From the NCBI RefSeq assembly GCF_964033635.1, contig NZ_OZ035533.1, positions 4,588,001-4,652,000 of the forward strand: 64,000 nucleotides of DNA. The letters run 5' to 3'. Each line of letters begins with the position of its first letter. Position 1 is the stretch's first letter. This stretch comes from Chitinophaga sp. MM2321 (GTDB taxonomy: Bacteria; Bacteroidota; Bacteroidia; Chitinophagales; Chitinophagaceae). This document shows, piece after piece, positions 25,584 to 33,890 of the stretch. Position numbers and translations under genes: made by a program. The notes under the pieces are model-generated. The model worked only from the letters and a program-made list of their open reading frames with translations, was not told the DNA's origin and searched no databases.

Positions 25584-26810
25584 TTACAATGGTACAGTAC
25601 TCAATCTCGCTATAGGTTTCACTAATTGCTTTTTTGATTTTTTCCGTTTTCCCCACCATACGTAAAAACCCGTTACCGGTAAGGATGCGCAGATCAGGCT
25701 CACTATAAAGGCCAGTATTTTTCCGGGTAATCCGCCAATAGCGCCTACATGAATGTCGTAATTCATATTTATCAGCTTTTCGCCGCGGTTTCTGTGCGTG
25801 TCGTTCCGCCTCCCCAGCAGCTTTCCGGTGTACTGGTCAAATTTCAGTTCATCAGCACCATAGTAAGTTTCTTTGCCTTTATAGCCACCAACTGTGTTCA
25901 CACCGGTAGGATACGCTGCCGGATATACGAAAATACGTTTTGCATCTTTTAAAACCGGCAAAGCCGCCTGGAAAGCGATATCCAGCGGATCACCAGTAAC
26001 GGTGACAGCCGTTTTTACAGACTCCGGCTGCTTTATTTGCGGCGGCGTAACGGTACCCGAAGCTACTGCATACACGGTTGCCTCAAACCACTGAAATGAC
26101 CATACCATGCCTGTTAATGCGATCACCAATGCAATCAGCAAACTATAAAATCCGAGCACATTATGCAGGTCATAATTCACCCGCTTAAAGCTGGCCTTCC
26201 ACTTGATTTTAAAACTTTGCTGCCGGCTGGCTTTCGTCCACCGCTTTGGCCACCACATGATCAGACCGGTGATGAGCAGGATCACAAAAATGAAGGTACT
26301 CCACCCCACAATGGGCTGCCCGTAAGCGGTATTCAGCAATAAGCTCCAGTGGATATACTTTACAATAGAGAAGAAGTTGTTTTTATAATCGATGATACCT
26401 GTTACCTGCCCGGTATAGGGGTTGACCATGACAGATTCATAATATTCAACAGTTCCGAAATAGGTCAGGGCAGTATCATTTCCTTTATAGGTCATGAATT
26501 CCCAGGCACGATCCGCGTCTTTCCAGGTGGTGATATAGGATACGGGCTTATCGGGCCCCAGCGCCTCCTGTGCCCGCTGCCGCAATACGCTCAGGGGCAG
26601 TACGCCCTTCGTTTCCGGCGTCACAAAGATCTCCTTATGGTAAATCTTTTCGTTGATCTCTTTCTGAAAAACAAACAAACAACCGGTAACGCTCACAATC
26701 AGCACAATAATCCCTGAAGCCAATCCCAGCCAGAGATGCAGCTTATCCACAACTATACGTAGTAACGATTTTTTTTGTTGTTTTGCTTCCTTTTTCCGTT
26801 TGACCATCAT
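25584..26810 (-). CDS. PepSY-associated TM helix (PiuB-like) membrane protein
   Basis: A 408-residue inner-membrane protein when started at the ATG at 26810. It shows the PepSY_TM layout: DKLHLWLGLASGIIVLIVSVTGCLFVFQKEI (first helix with conserved His), a periplasmic PepSY region (YYESVMVNPYTGQVTGIIDYKNNFF), a second helix pair after IHWSLLL, then VNYDLHNVLGFYSLLIALVIALTGMVWSFQW and a last helix near LPVTGFYVWWGKRKK. Relatives are linked to siderophore-iron reduction and often accompany TonB receptors, but none is adjacent. The conserved His residues in helices suggest heme-type electron transfer, which is inference. Confidence 0.85.
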   Translation of the reverse strand: MMVKRKKEAKQQKKSLLRIVVDKLHLWLGLASGIIVLIVSVTGCLFVFQKEINEKIYHKEIFVTPETKGVLPLSVLRQRAQEALGPDKPVSYITTWKDADRAWEFMTYKGNDTALTYFGTVEYYESVMVNPYTGQVTGIIDYKNNFFSIVKYIHWSLLLNTAYGQPIVGWSTFIFVILLITGLIMWWPKRWTKASRQQSFKIKWKASFKRVNYDLHNVLGFYSLLIALVIALTGMVWSFQWFEATVYAVASGTVTPPQIKQPESVKTAVTVTGDPLDIAFQAALPVLKDAKRIFVYPAAYPTGVNTVGGYKGKETYYGADELKFDQYTGKLLGRRNDTHRNRGEKLINMNYDIHVGAIGGLPGKILAFIVSLICASLPVTGFYVWWGKRKKSKKQLVKPIARLSTVPL

Positions 26811-26935
26811 AGTATAACCGGTATCACGTACCTGAAGGGTACATTTTACCATACAAAAATCACCGGAAATGATCTTATTTCATACTCCTATCGGGAATTT
26901 GATTTACGCAAAAGGGAAAGAAAAAGGGGGTATAA

Positions 26936-26972
26936 ATAAAAAAAGAGGCTATCTCATTGTTGAGACAGCCTC
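26936..26972 (-). terminator. intrinsic terminator of the 26999-27199 gene
   Basis: GAGGCTATCTCA/TGAGACAGCCTC (26945-26972) forms a 12-bp stem with one mismatch and a TTGT loop. The plus-strand A run 26938-26944 gives a U tract on the minus strand. Confidence 0.75.
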
Positions 26973-26998
26973 CCGGATAAGTATGTTGAAGCAGTAGC

Positions 26999-27199
26999 TT
27001 ATTTATATTTTGGACTGTAAAGCGAGCTTTCTGGTACAGCTACATTCGGCTTACCTGCATAGCTATGTTTGTAAAGGCTATAGCAACCGCCAAGCATAAA
27101 CGCAAGCATACAAAATAATTGTATGTAAAACAGGAAGCGAGAGCGGGAAACCCTGTTCAGGGTAATATCATTCTTATTTTCTACTGTATTCTGTTCCAT
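26999..27199 (-). CDS. small single-pass membrane protein
   Basis: A 66-residue protein: a polar N terminus, one membrane helix (about 22-44, SRFLFYIQLFCMLAFMLGGCYSLY), then a short basic and polar tail. The Gly-Cys near residue 38 is not a lipobox because it is too far from the N terminus. I do not recognise a family. It has its own terminator, and a TAGGTTTG -7 element (27219-27226, minus strand) sits about 20 bases before the ATG, which supports a real gene. Confidence 0.6.
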   Translation of the reverse strand: MEQNTVENKNDITLNRVSRSRFLFYIQLFCMLAFMLGGCYSLYKHSYAGKPNVAVPESSLYSPKYK

Positions 27200-27218
27200 A
27201 TTCAGTTTATTTCCGTTG

Positions 27219-27226
27219 CAAACCTA
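27219..27226 (-). promoter_or_regulatory. -7 element of the small membrane protein gene
   Basis: On the minus strand this reads TAGGTTTG, an exact TAnnTTTG about 20 bases before the ATG at 27199. No clear -33 element is seen; the normal position is in a GATTTTTT repeat. Confidence 0.45.
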
Positions 27227-27240
27227 CATAAATATTTTGG

Positions 27241-27266
27241 GATTTTTTGATTTTTTGATTTTTTGA
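27241..27266. repeat. GATTTTTT tandem repeat
   Basis: Three perfect 8-bp units GATTTTTT in tandem followed by GA, between the small membrane protein gene and the GT2 gene. It is a candidate slippage site next to a promoter. Confidence 0.8.
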
Positions 27267-27317
27267 TCTTGCTATGCAGAAGGCTGCTGGCACTACCTGG
27301 AAAGGGTGGTTTTCCCG

Positions 27318-28340
27318 TCATTTCTGAAGCTGCGAGAATTTTTTATGTCGCAGGAAATAATAGCGCCAGATCATAATTCCGTGAAAAACACCACTCATCT
27401 TCAGTAATTTCTTCTCCGGCAGCTGATCCTGTTTCACATATTTACTACGCCAGCGGTAATAATCCCGGTAAGCCCGGATAATGGCGGCCATATCTTTCGG
27501 TTTTCCTGCCACCAGGCTTTTTGCAGCTGCCAGCATATCCAGGAAAAAACGCTGGGAGAGCACGATCCACCGGTCTTCACTGTGCAGGTTCTTCCACAGC
27601 ATCATCAGGTTATTCCTGAAGTTGAGATACAGTTTACGGGGGTTTCCCTGTGGCAGGCTCCCCCCTCCTACGTGAAATACTTTGGAATCGGGACAATAGC
27701 AAATGCGGTATCCGGCCCTTTGGAGCCGCCAGCAAAGGTCTACCTCCTCCATATGTGCAAAAAAGTCACGGTCAAAACCACCTACTTCATGAAAACAGGC
27801 GGCACGTATAAAGAGGGCGGCGCCGGTAGCCCAGAAAATGTCCTGTGCGTCGTCATACTGGCCCTGGTCCTTTTCCGTGGTATACAAGATCCGACCCCGG
27901 CAAAAGGTGTAGCCCAGGATATCCATCCATCCCCCGGCGGCGCCGGCATATTCAAATTCATCCGGTTGATTGTAAGCCCGCATTTTGGGTTGACAGGCAG
28001 CAATAGCCGGATTCTTGGTCATCATGTCGATCACCGGCTCTATCCAGCCCGATTCCACCTCCACATCCTGGTTCAGCAAAACATAAATATCAGCCTGTAC
28101 ATGCGCCAGGGCATCATTATAGCCGCCGGCAAAGCCGTCATTCCGTTGATTACAAATGATCCGGATCCGGGGATAATGCTCCTTTACAAAAGCAACACTA
28201 TCATCGGAGGATGCATTATCTGCCAGCACCAGCTGTAAATTGCCATAAGTAGAACGGCAAACAGATGGCAGGAATTTCTCCAGGAAAGACTTTCCGTTCC
28301 AATTTAAAATAACAACTGCAACTGATGGCAATACGGGCAA
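27318..28340 (-). CDS. family 2 glycosyltransferase
   Basis: A 340-residue GT-A glycosyltransferase. VVILNWNGKSFL opens the nucleotide-sugar fold near residue 9, followed by LADNASSDDSV and VLLNQDVEV, the metal-binding DxD-equivalent. The downstream block HMEEVDLCWRLQRAGYRICYCPDSKVFHVGGGS is typical of rhamnosyltransferase-like GT2 enzymes. The start is a TTG at 28340: a stop lies three codons upstream in frame, and the fold begins directly after it. It transfers a sugar onto a glycan or lipid on the cytoplasmic side of the membrane; donor and acceptor are unknown. No other glycan genes are adjacent. Confidence 0.88.
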   Translation of the reverse strand: MPVLPSVAVVILNWNGKSFLEKFLPSVCRSTYGNLQLVLADNASSDDSVAFVKEHYPRIRIICNQRNDGFAGGYNDALAHVQADIYVLLNQDVEVESGWIEPVIDMMTKNPAIAACQPKMRAYNQPDEFEYAGAAGGWMDILGYTFCRGRILYTTEKDQGQYDDAQDIFWATGAALFIRAACFHEVGGFDRDFFAHMEEVDLCWRLQRAGYRICYCPDSKVFHVGGGSLPQGNPRKLYLNFRNNLMMLWKNLHSEDRWIVLSQRFFLDMLAAAKSLVAGKPKDMAAIIRAYRDYYRWRSKYVKQDQLPEKKLLKMSGVFHGIMIWRYYFLRHKKFSQLQK

Positions 28341-28461
28341 CTGATATTACGTTTATGCGTGAATAATAATTTCAGGAGATGCAAATATGCGACAAAGGAT
28401 TTTAATATTTGCTAATCAAATTTACAGCAACACGAAAGCGGAATAAGCTTAAATTAGAACT

Positions 28462-29610
28462 ATGTTTAAACAGTATATCGGGTGGAAGTTCGTACTGGCC
28501 TCCATAGCAGTGATCATCATCGTGACCACTATATGGTTTGTCAGCAACCTGTCGAGAAAAATACAGGAAGAAGAACGAAAAAAAGTAGCCACCTGGGTAG
28601 AAGCCAACCGCGAACTGCTGCGGGCCAGCCCCGAAGCCAACCTGAACCTGGCAGTGGAAATAGTGACCACCAATACCACCATCCCGCTCATCCTGACCGA
28701 TGAAAGTGGCAACATACTGGACAGCCGCAACCTGGACTCCCTCCACATTGCACAAAATCCGGGCTACCTCCCAAGCGTGTTGAAAGACCTGAAAAAACAA
28801 CACCCGCCCTTCATCATGGAGGTAGATGCCAAACATAAAATCAATAACTACATCTATTATGGCGACTCCCTGATCCTGAAACAGATCCGCTACTATCCAT
28901 ACGTCCAGCTGATAGTAGTGACCCTGTTTATTGCCATCGTACTCTTTGCCCTGTCCAGCACCAACCGTGCCACCCAGAACCAGGTATGGGTAGGACTGGC
29001 CAAGGAAACAGCCCACCAGCTGGGCACGCCCCTCTCCTCCATGGAGGCATGGCTGGAAATACTCCGGGAAAACGAGGCCAACACCATGATGGTTACAGAG
29101 CTGGGTAAAGATGTGGACCGGCTCAAACTGATCACCGACCGGTTTTCTAAAATAGGCAGCGTTCCCAAACTGGAAGAAAAAGACATCGTGCAGCAAATCG
29201 AAAACATGACCAGCTACATCCGCAAAAGAGCCCCGCAGAAAGTGCAGTTTGCCGTTCATTCCAAAGAAAAAGAGCTGTCGGCCATGATCTCCCCACCGCT
29301 TTTTGACTGGGTAGTGGAAAATTTATTGAAGAATGCACTGGACGCCATGGAAGGTACCGGGAAGATAGATATCAACATAGAAAGCCATCTCACTTTCACC
29401 ACTATCGACATCACGGATACGGGTAAAGGCATCTCTAAAATAAACTTCGAAAAAGTATTCAAACCCGGTTTCAGCACGAAAAAGCGCGGATGGGGCCTGG
29501 GCCTTTCCCTCGCCAAGCGCATCATCGAAGAATATCATAAGGGAAGGCTCTATGTAAAATCTTCCGAACTAAACAAAGGCACTACTTTCCGCATTCTGCT
29601 GCGGAAATAA
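28462..29610 (+). CDS. orphan sensor histidine kinase
   Basis: A 382-residue membrane kinase. Helix 1 is at about 11-29 and helix 2 at about 148-166, flanking a ~115-residue periplasmic sensor domain. The phosphoacceptor H185 lies in KETAHQLGTPLSSMEAWLE. The ATPase domain has NLLKNALDAMEG, DTGKGI and GWGLGLSLAKRIIEEYHKG boxes. HQLGTPLSSM is the H-box variant often seen in Bacteroidota kinases. No response regulator is adjacent, so it is an orphan whose partner lies elsewhere. It is divergent from the GT2 gene. Confidence 0.92.
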   Translation: MFKQYIGWKFVLASIAVIIIVTTIWFVSNLSRKIQEEERKKVATWVEANRELLRASPEANLNLAVEIVTTNTTIPLILTDESGNILDSRNLDSLHIAQNPGYLPSVLKDLKKQHPPFIMEVDAKHKINNYIYYGDSLILKQIRYYPYVQLIVVTLFIAIVLFALSSTNRATQNQVWVGLAKETAHQLGTPLSSMEAWLEILRENEANTMMVTELGKDVDRLKLITDRFSKIGSVPKLEEKDIVQQIENMTSYIRKRAPQKVQFAVHSKEKELSAMISPPLFDWVVENLLKNALDAMEGTGKIDINIESHLTFTTIDITDTGKGISKINFEKVFKPGFSTKKRGWGLGLSLAKRIIEEYHKGRLYVKSSELNKGTTFRILLRK

Positions 29611-29641
29611 TACCGGCTTCCCGGAAATACGAATAAATAAA

Positions 29642-29672
29642 TTTGCTTATTTTGAAAAAGCCATTATTTTTG
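29642..29672 (+). promoter_or_regulatory. promoter of tRNA-Leu
   Basis: TTTG (29642-29645) and TATTTTTG (29665-29672) are 19 bp apart, matching the consensus exactly. The start would be about 10-12 bases upstream of the tRNA. Confidence 0.7.
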
Positions 29673-29690
29673 CACCCCAATCTACCAGAT

Positions 29691-29777
29691 GCGAAGGTGG
29701 CGAAATTGGTAGACGCGCTACTTTGAGGTGGTAGTGCCTGAAAGGGCTTGGGAGTTCGAATCTCCTCCTTCGCACCA
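29691..29777 (+). tRNA. tRNA-Leu(GAG)
   Basis: An 87-base class II tRNA including encoded CCA. The acceptor stem is GCGAAGG/CCTTCGC with discriminator A; the anticodon loop TTGAGGT gives GAG (reads CUC/CUU); a long variable arm follows, and the T arm contains GAGTTCGAATCTC. It has its own promoter and terminator. Foreign-looking, AT-rich DNA begins immediately downstream. Confidence 0.95.
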
Positions 29778-29781
29778 CAAT

Positions 29782-29817
29782 GGGAAAGTCGTAGTGTACG
29801 ACTTTCCCATTTTTTTT
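29782..29817 (+). terminator. terminator of tRNA-Leu
   Basis: GGGAAAGTCGTA-GTG-TACGACTTTCCC is a perfect 12-bp stem followed by A and eight Ts. Confidence 0.9.
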
Positions 29818-29973
29818 ACGGCTTAATAGTACTATAGTGGGTCTGGATTATCTTCAAAATATTTAACCTCTTAGCTCCCATTCCGATCCTTTTAATTTAA
29901 AAGATTTACTATATTTAATTACTCAAAAAATTTAACCTCAATAATCGAAACCTGTATTAACCACAGGCTCCTT

Positions 29974-30141
29974 ATGAAGAACCTTTTATTTCTATTGGAA
30001 TTATTCCTTCCTGCGATTATTAATTCTTTAGTACGAATACCCGGTAATAAAGAGGAATACAGTTTATTTCAAAAAACACATGCTCACGTTGTAAAAACCA
30101 TAGACATTGATGAGAATAGAATACAACATATACTGCGATGA
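29974..30141 (+). CDS. possible 55-aa ORF overlapping the DUF3800 start
   Basis: ATG at 29974 opens a 55-codon frame (starts MKNLLFLLELFLPAI, ends NRIQHILR) that overlaps the DUF3800 start by 32 bases in another frame. It has a hydrophobic N terminus and a polar remainder. Its position, upstream of and overlapping a two-gene insert, would suit a small partner protein such as an antitoxin, but there is no family match and it could be a chance frame in AT-rich DNA. Confidence 0.25.
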   Translation: MKNLLFLLELFLPAIINSLVRIPGNKEEYSLFQKTHAHVVKTIDIDENRIQHILR

Positions 30142-30823
30142 AAGCTGCCACCTGATGCATAACACGGGTAAAGCAATGGTTTTAGGTGCCATTTGGTGTC
30201 AAAAGTCAAAGAGGCACGAAACATTCAAACGCATCCGTGAAATAAAAACAAAGCATGGCCTAAAGCAGGAATTTGAAATAAAGTGGAACAAGGTATCACC
30301 GGCTAAAACAGACTTTTATCTTGATTTAGTGAATTATTTTTTTGATGATGATGATTTGCATTTCAGGGCTTTGGTTATACCGGATAAAACCATTTTGGAT
30401 CACCTGGCCTTCAATCAGGATCACGATGCCTTTTACTACAAGATGTATTTCGATTTACTCAAAGTCATTCTTTCTCCCGATTGTTCTTACAACATCTACA
30501 TTGATATAAAAGATACCCGTAGCCAAAATAAAGTAGATGAATTGTGTAATGTTCTTCGCAATAGTCATTATGATTACCATGACCAGATAATCAAAAAGAT
30601 ACAGCAGGTGCATTCACATGAAGTAGAGTTATTGCAAATAACAGACCTGCTGACAGGTGCTATTGGTTATTTGCACAGAGGCTTACAGGGAAATACTGCT
30701 AAGGTTAAATTAATTGAAAAAATCAAAGAAAGATCTGGTTATACCTTGATGAAATCCACTTTATACAAGGAGAATAAGATGAACGTATTTATTTGGAAAC
30801 CGAGAACCTTAACAAATGAATAA
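30110..30823 (+). CDS. DUF3800 domain protein
   Basis: A 237-residue protein started at the ATG at 30110 (the TTG one codon earlier is unnecessary). DUF3800 signatures are the N-terminal YCDESCHL (Asp-Glu acidic pair), IDIKDTRSQNK near 133, and VELLQITDLLTGAIGYL near 175. These acidic residues recall an RNase H-like nuclease core. DUF3800 genes are widespread in mobile and defence-associated regions, with no settled function. Codon use is much more AT-rich than in flanking genes. It overlaps the next gene by eight bases, so the pair is coupled. It is the first full gene after tRNA-Leu, which suggests transfer. Confidence 0.82.
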   Translation: MRIEYNIYCDESCHLMHNTGKAMVLGAIWCQKSKRHETFKRIREIKTKHGLKQEFEIKWNKVSPAKTDFYLDLVNYFFDDDDLHFRALVIPDKTILDHLAFNQDHDAFYYKMYFDLLKVILSPDCSYNIYIDIKDTRSQNKVDELCNVLRNSHYDYHDQIIKKIQQVHSHEVELLQITDLLTGAIGYLHRGLQGNTAKVKLIEKIKERSGYTLMKSTLYKENKMNVFIWKPRTLTNE

Positions 30824-31346
30824 TAATATTGTAGAATTACCCGAGTTGTTATTACTCAACAATTATGGAGGCGACTACGCTCAATACATTGAAGCAGTTT
30901 ACGAGATTTTTAAGCGGGATTTTGTAACTAACAAAACTAAATTCAGAGGTGAGGTGCTAAAATTAAAATGGCACCCTATCTATCAGGACAAAGCATATAC
31001 ATTCTATCACATAACACATACAGGTGAGGATGAACAAAACAGGTTGCCTGATTTAAGAAGATGTGAGAGAATGCCTTGGACTAATCCTACAATTGAGAAG
31101 TGCGATACCTGGAGTTTGAAGATTTGGCCACAACAAAGACAAGGCAAAGGTGGTATTAAAGACAGATTATGTATTTGGCTTGAGTTACAAAATGAACCGG
31201 ATTACATTGTTATTCTTGAAGTAAGAGATAATTACAAACTGTTGTGGACCGCTTTCGCCCCCCAATATCCTCATGAGAAAAGAAAAAAGCAAAAGGAGTA
31301 TGAGGTATGGCTTAAAACGCAGAAATCGCCAGGGAGAAACTCCTAA
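30816..31346 (+). CDS. unknown protein coupled to DUF3800; possible toxin-like nuclease
   Basis: A 176-residue basic protein that begins inside the last codons of the DUF3800 gene. It contains LKWHPIYQDKAYTFYHITHTG, RLPDLRRCERMPWTNPTIE, and YIVILEVRDNYKLLWTAFAPQYPHEKRKKQKEYE. The spacing of conserved His, Arg and Tyr/Trp residues recalls small RNase toxins of the phage barnase-EndoU-colicin-RelE-like group (PBECR), from memory and without a search. Pairing with DUF3800 behind a tRNA fits a small mobile toxin or defence module. It could instead be an unrelated phage-derived protein. No signal peptide or membrane helix is present. Confidence 0.55.
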   Translation: MNNNIVELPELLLLNNYGGDYAQYIEAVYEIFKRDFVTNKTKFRGEVLKLKWHPIYQDKAYTFYHITHTGEDEQNRLPDLRRCERMPWTNPTIEKCDTWSLKIWPQQRQGKGGIKDRLCIWLELQNEPDYIVILEVRDNYKLLWTAFAPQYPHEKRKKQKEYEVWLKTQKSPGRNS

Positions 31347-31693
31347 CGACTTCGTAACTCCTTTGACACGTGGTCATTGAGATAATGCAAAGATAAACAC
31401 AATTATGAGACTTTGCAATGCTAAAAGTAAAAATGAGCACATTAGTGGAAATAACATAAGCCTATGTATCATAAACAGCTTAAAATCAACATTTTAATAA
31501 AAAACAGTGCGCTACAATTGTCTTGATGAGTGCAGGCGAAATCGTCAGTCTCAGGGCTATTATATAGTATATCCACATGGTTAGTGCCATTGCAAATCGT
31601 ACCCCTTCCATAAAAGAAGGAAACCCTGTTCGCTCCTTTTTTTATTCTTCCCCACCCTAAACGCTATCTTTACGTAATTTTTTTACTGAAACT
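31347..31693. other. 347-base gene-free stretch after the DUF3800 insert
   Basis: The stretch is AT-rich up to about 31500 and then returns to the composition of the flanking genome. I see no ORF of note, no copy of the tRNA-Leu 3' end that could be an attachment site, and no strong hairpin. A TATCTTTA sequence at about 31667 may be the -7 element of the DUF2130 gene. Confidence 0.5.
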
Positions 31694-32986
31694 ATGGGTA
31701 CATCTATCACCTGTCCCAATTGCAAACACCAGTTTGTAATGGAGGATGCTTTTGCAGCAGACATCGAAAAAGAAATGCGGGGTAAAATGGAGTCTGAATG
31801 GCGCAAGCGCCTGGATGCTTTGCAGGCGGAAAAAAACTCGCTGCTTTCTGAAAAAAGCAAGATGGCGCAGGAGCGTCAGCAAATTGAAACGCTCAAACAA
31901 CTCCAGGAAGAAGAAATAGTAAAACGTGTGCAGGCGGAAAAAAAACATCTCCAGGAAAGCCTCACAGACGATCTGCGTAAATCTATTACAGCAGATTTCG
32001 ATAACCAGCTGGCGATGCTCAGGGAAACGAACCAGGACCAGGAAGCAAAGCTGAAAGAAGCACGCAAACAGGAACTGGACTTTTTGCGGAAAGAGCAGGA
32101 GCTGAAAAGTAAAGAACAGGAACTGGAAATCGATCTGCAGAAAAAATTATTGGAAGCACGCAGCGAGTTATCAGAAAAGATCCGCAAGGAAGAAACAGAC
32201 CGCAACATCCTGAAAGATACGGAACACCAACTCCGCCTGCGCGAACTGGAAAAACAACTGGAAGACCAGCGCAAACTGGCCGAAGAGATGAAACGCCGCG
32301 CTGAGCAAGGCTCCACACAATTGCAGGGTGAAGCACAGGAACTTGTGCTGGAAGAAATGCTGCGCCTCAGCTTCCCCTTCGATGAAGTAACGCCCGTAGG
32401 CAAAGGCGTAAAAGGCGCCGATTGTATTCAGCTGATCCGCAATTCACTCGGACAGGAATGCGGACGCATCATTTATGAAAGCAAGCGCACTAAAGAATTT
32501 GTAAAGGACTGGGTAGAAAAGCTCAAAGCCGATATGCGCAGCCAGGGCGTAGATGTAGCCATCCTCGTTACGCAAACCATGCCGAAAGATATGGACCGCT
32601 TCGGCGACAAGGAAGGCATCTGGATCTGTACCTTTGCAGAAGTAAAAGCATTGGCCTACGTACTCCGCGATGGTATCATCAAAATTTCCAGCTCCCTGCG
32701 CACACAGGAAAATAAGGGCGACAAAATGCACATGCTCTATGCATACCTTACCAGTGGCGAGTTTGCAGAGCAATGGAAAGCGATCCGCGAAGGCTTTATG
32801 GCCATGAAATTATCTATCCAGCGCGAACGCGATGCCATGGAAAAATTATGGAAGGCACGCGAAAAGCAACTGGAGAAGGTATTGCTCAACGCCGCCCATA
32901 TCAAAGGCTCCATCGAAGGTATTGCCGGTAGCGACTCTGTAGACCTGAAATTGCTCGAAGATGCCGCAGATGAATTAATGGACTAA
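31694..32986 (+). CDS. DUF2130 family protein (coiled coil plus nuclease-like C terminus)
   Basis: A 430-residue protein. The N terminus TSITCPNCKHQFVME is a CxxC zinc-ribbon-like motif. A very long charged coiled coil runs from about 25 to 210. The DUF2130 domain follows (about 215-400: MLRLSFPFDEVTPVGKGVKGADCIQ, GRIIYESKRTKEFVKDWVEKLKADM, DVAILVTQTMP). The E-S-K of IIYESKR with the upstream Asp matches a PD-(D/E)xK-like nuclease core. The family (COG4487) is functionally uncharacterised; a DNA-related role is inferred. It is a single gene just outside the tRNA-Leu insert. Confidence 0.85.
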   Translation: MGTSITCPNCKHQFVMEDAFAADIEKEMRGKMESEWRKRLDALQAEKNSLLSEKSKMAQERQQIETLKQLQEEEIVKRVQAEKKHLQESLTDDLRKSITADFDNQLAMLRETNQDQEAKLKEARKQELDFLRKEQELKSKEQELEIDLQKKLLEARSELSEKIRKEETDRNILKDTEHQLRLRELEKQLEDQRKLAEEMKRRAEQGSTQLQGEAQELVLEEMLRLSFPFDEVTPVGKGVKGADCIQLIRNSLGQECGRIIYESKRTKEFVKDWVEKLKADMRSQGVDVAILVTQTMPKDMDRFGDKEGIWICTFAEVKALAYVLRDGIIKISSSLRTQENKGDKMHMLYAYLTSGEFAEQWKAIREGFMAMKLSIQRERDAMEKLWKAREKQLEKVLLNAAHIKGSIEGIAGSDSVDLKLLEDAADELMD

Positions 32987-33033
32987 TTCATATTAATTCA
33001 AAGAATATCTGATTCGTTTACTACTTTCGACCC

Positions 33034-33663
33034 ATGAAAAATCCGTTACATACCACTTATAATACCATCATTTTTGATCTTGGAGCCGTTCTGATAGATT
33101 GGGATCCACGCTATCTGTACCGGAAAATATTCACATCAGAAGAAGAAGTAGCTCATTTCCTGCAACACGTCTGCACAGCAGACTGGAATGAAGAACAGGA
33201 TGCCGGCAGAAGCCTGGAAGAAGGCACCGCATTACTGGTAGCTGCGCATCCGCAGTATGAAGCACAGATCCGCGCCTTCTACGGCCGCTGGAAAGAAATG
33301 CTGGGCGGTGCTATTGAAGGTACGGTACAGGTATTACAACAACTGAAAAACAGCGGTAAATATAAATTGTACGCACTCACAAACTGGTCAAACGAAACCT
33401 TTCCGCTGGCGCTGGTCGAGTACCCCTTTCTTCAGCTGTTTGACGGCATCGTTGTATCCGGTAAAGAAAAGCAACGGAAGCCATCTCCGGCCTTCTACCA
33501 GCTGCTGCTGGACAGATACCAGGTAGCCGCTGAAAAAGCCCTGTTTATAGATGATAACCTCCGTAATATAAAGGCTGCGCAGGAATATGGAATAGACAGC
33601 ATCCATTTCAATCATCCTGATCAACTTAAAAAAGAATTATTAAATAAAAATATATTAAGCTAA
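33034..33663 (+). CDS. HAD-family phosphatase (HAD-IA)
   Basis: A 209-residue haloacid-dehalogenase-fold hydrolase. Motif I is FDLGAVLIDWD (D16, with Gly in place of the second Asp, as in many YihX-like members). Motif II is ALTNWSNE, the motif III Lys is in KQRKPSPAFY, and motif IV is LFIDDNLRNIKAA. A helical cap sits between motifs I and II. YihX-like enzymes dephosphorylate sugar phosphates; the replacement of the acid/base Asp may alter activity. It follows DUF2130 by 47 bases and has a TACTTTCG sequence (near -7 consensus) about 10 bases before the ATG. Confidence 0.87.
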   Translation: MKNPLHTTYNTIIFDLGAVLIDWDPRYLYRKIFTSEEEVAHFLQHVCTADWNEEQDAGRSLEEGTALLVAAHPQYEAQIRAFYGRWKEMLGGAIEGTVQVLQQLKNSGKYKLYALTNWSNETFPLALVEYPFLQLFDGIVVSGKEKQRKPSPAFYQLLLDRYQVAAEKALFIDDNLRNIKAAQEYGIDSIHFNHPDQLKKELLNKNILS

Positions 33664-33890
33664 TCATCTTTATAAAAAACTGTTACTGTTAACCCCGTTT
33701 CTACTTTAAGTAAACCTTAACACTTCTCCACTAAACTCGCTGTAACATCTTCCTATCAAACACGTTCAACGGTAAATAAACGGGAACTTCAGCATTGCGC
33801 CATCGGCCGGCTCTTATTTGTTAACATGGCAAGCATTATGCTGTTAACCCTTTGGATGTGACCATTTTTTTTAAATTAATACGCGAGGAT

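Noticed and set aside
28402..29259. 285-codon open frame on the minus strand opposite the histidine kinase
   Set aside because: It is the antisense shadow of a clear kinase gene, with low-complexity His/Phe/Gln-rich sequence and no recognisable domain.
29750..31693. Attachment-site duplication of the tRNA-Leu 3' end
   Set aside because: I looked for the T-arm/acceptor sequence (TTCGAATCTCC..CTTCGCA) downstream up to 31693 and found no copy, so integration by a tRNA-targeting integrase is not proved.
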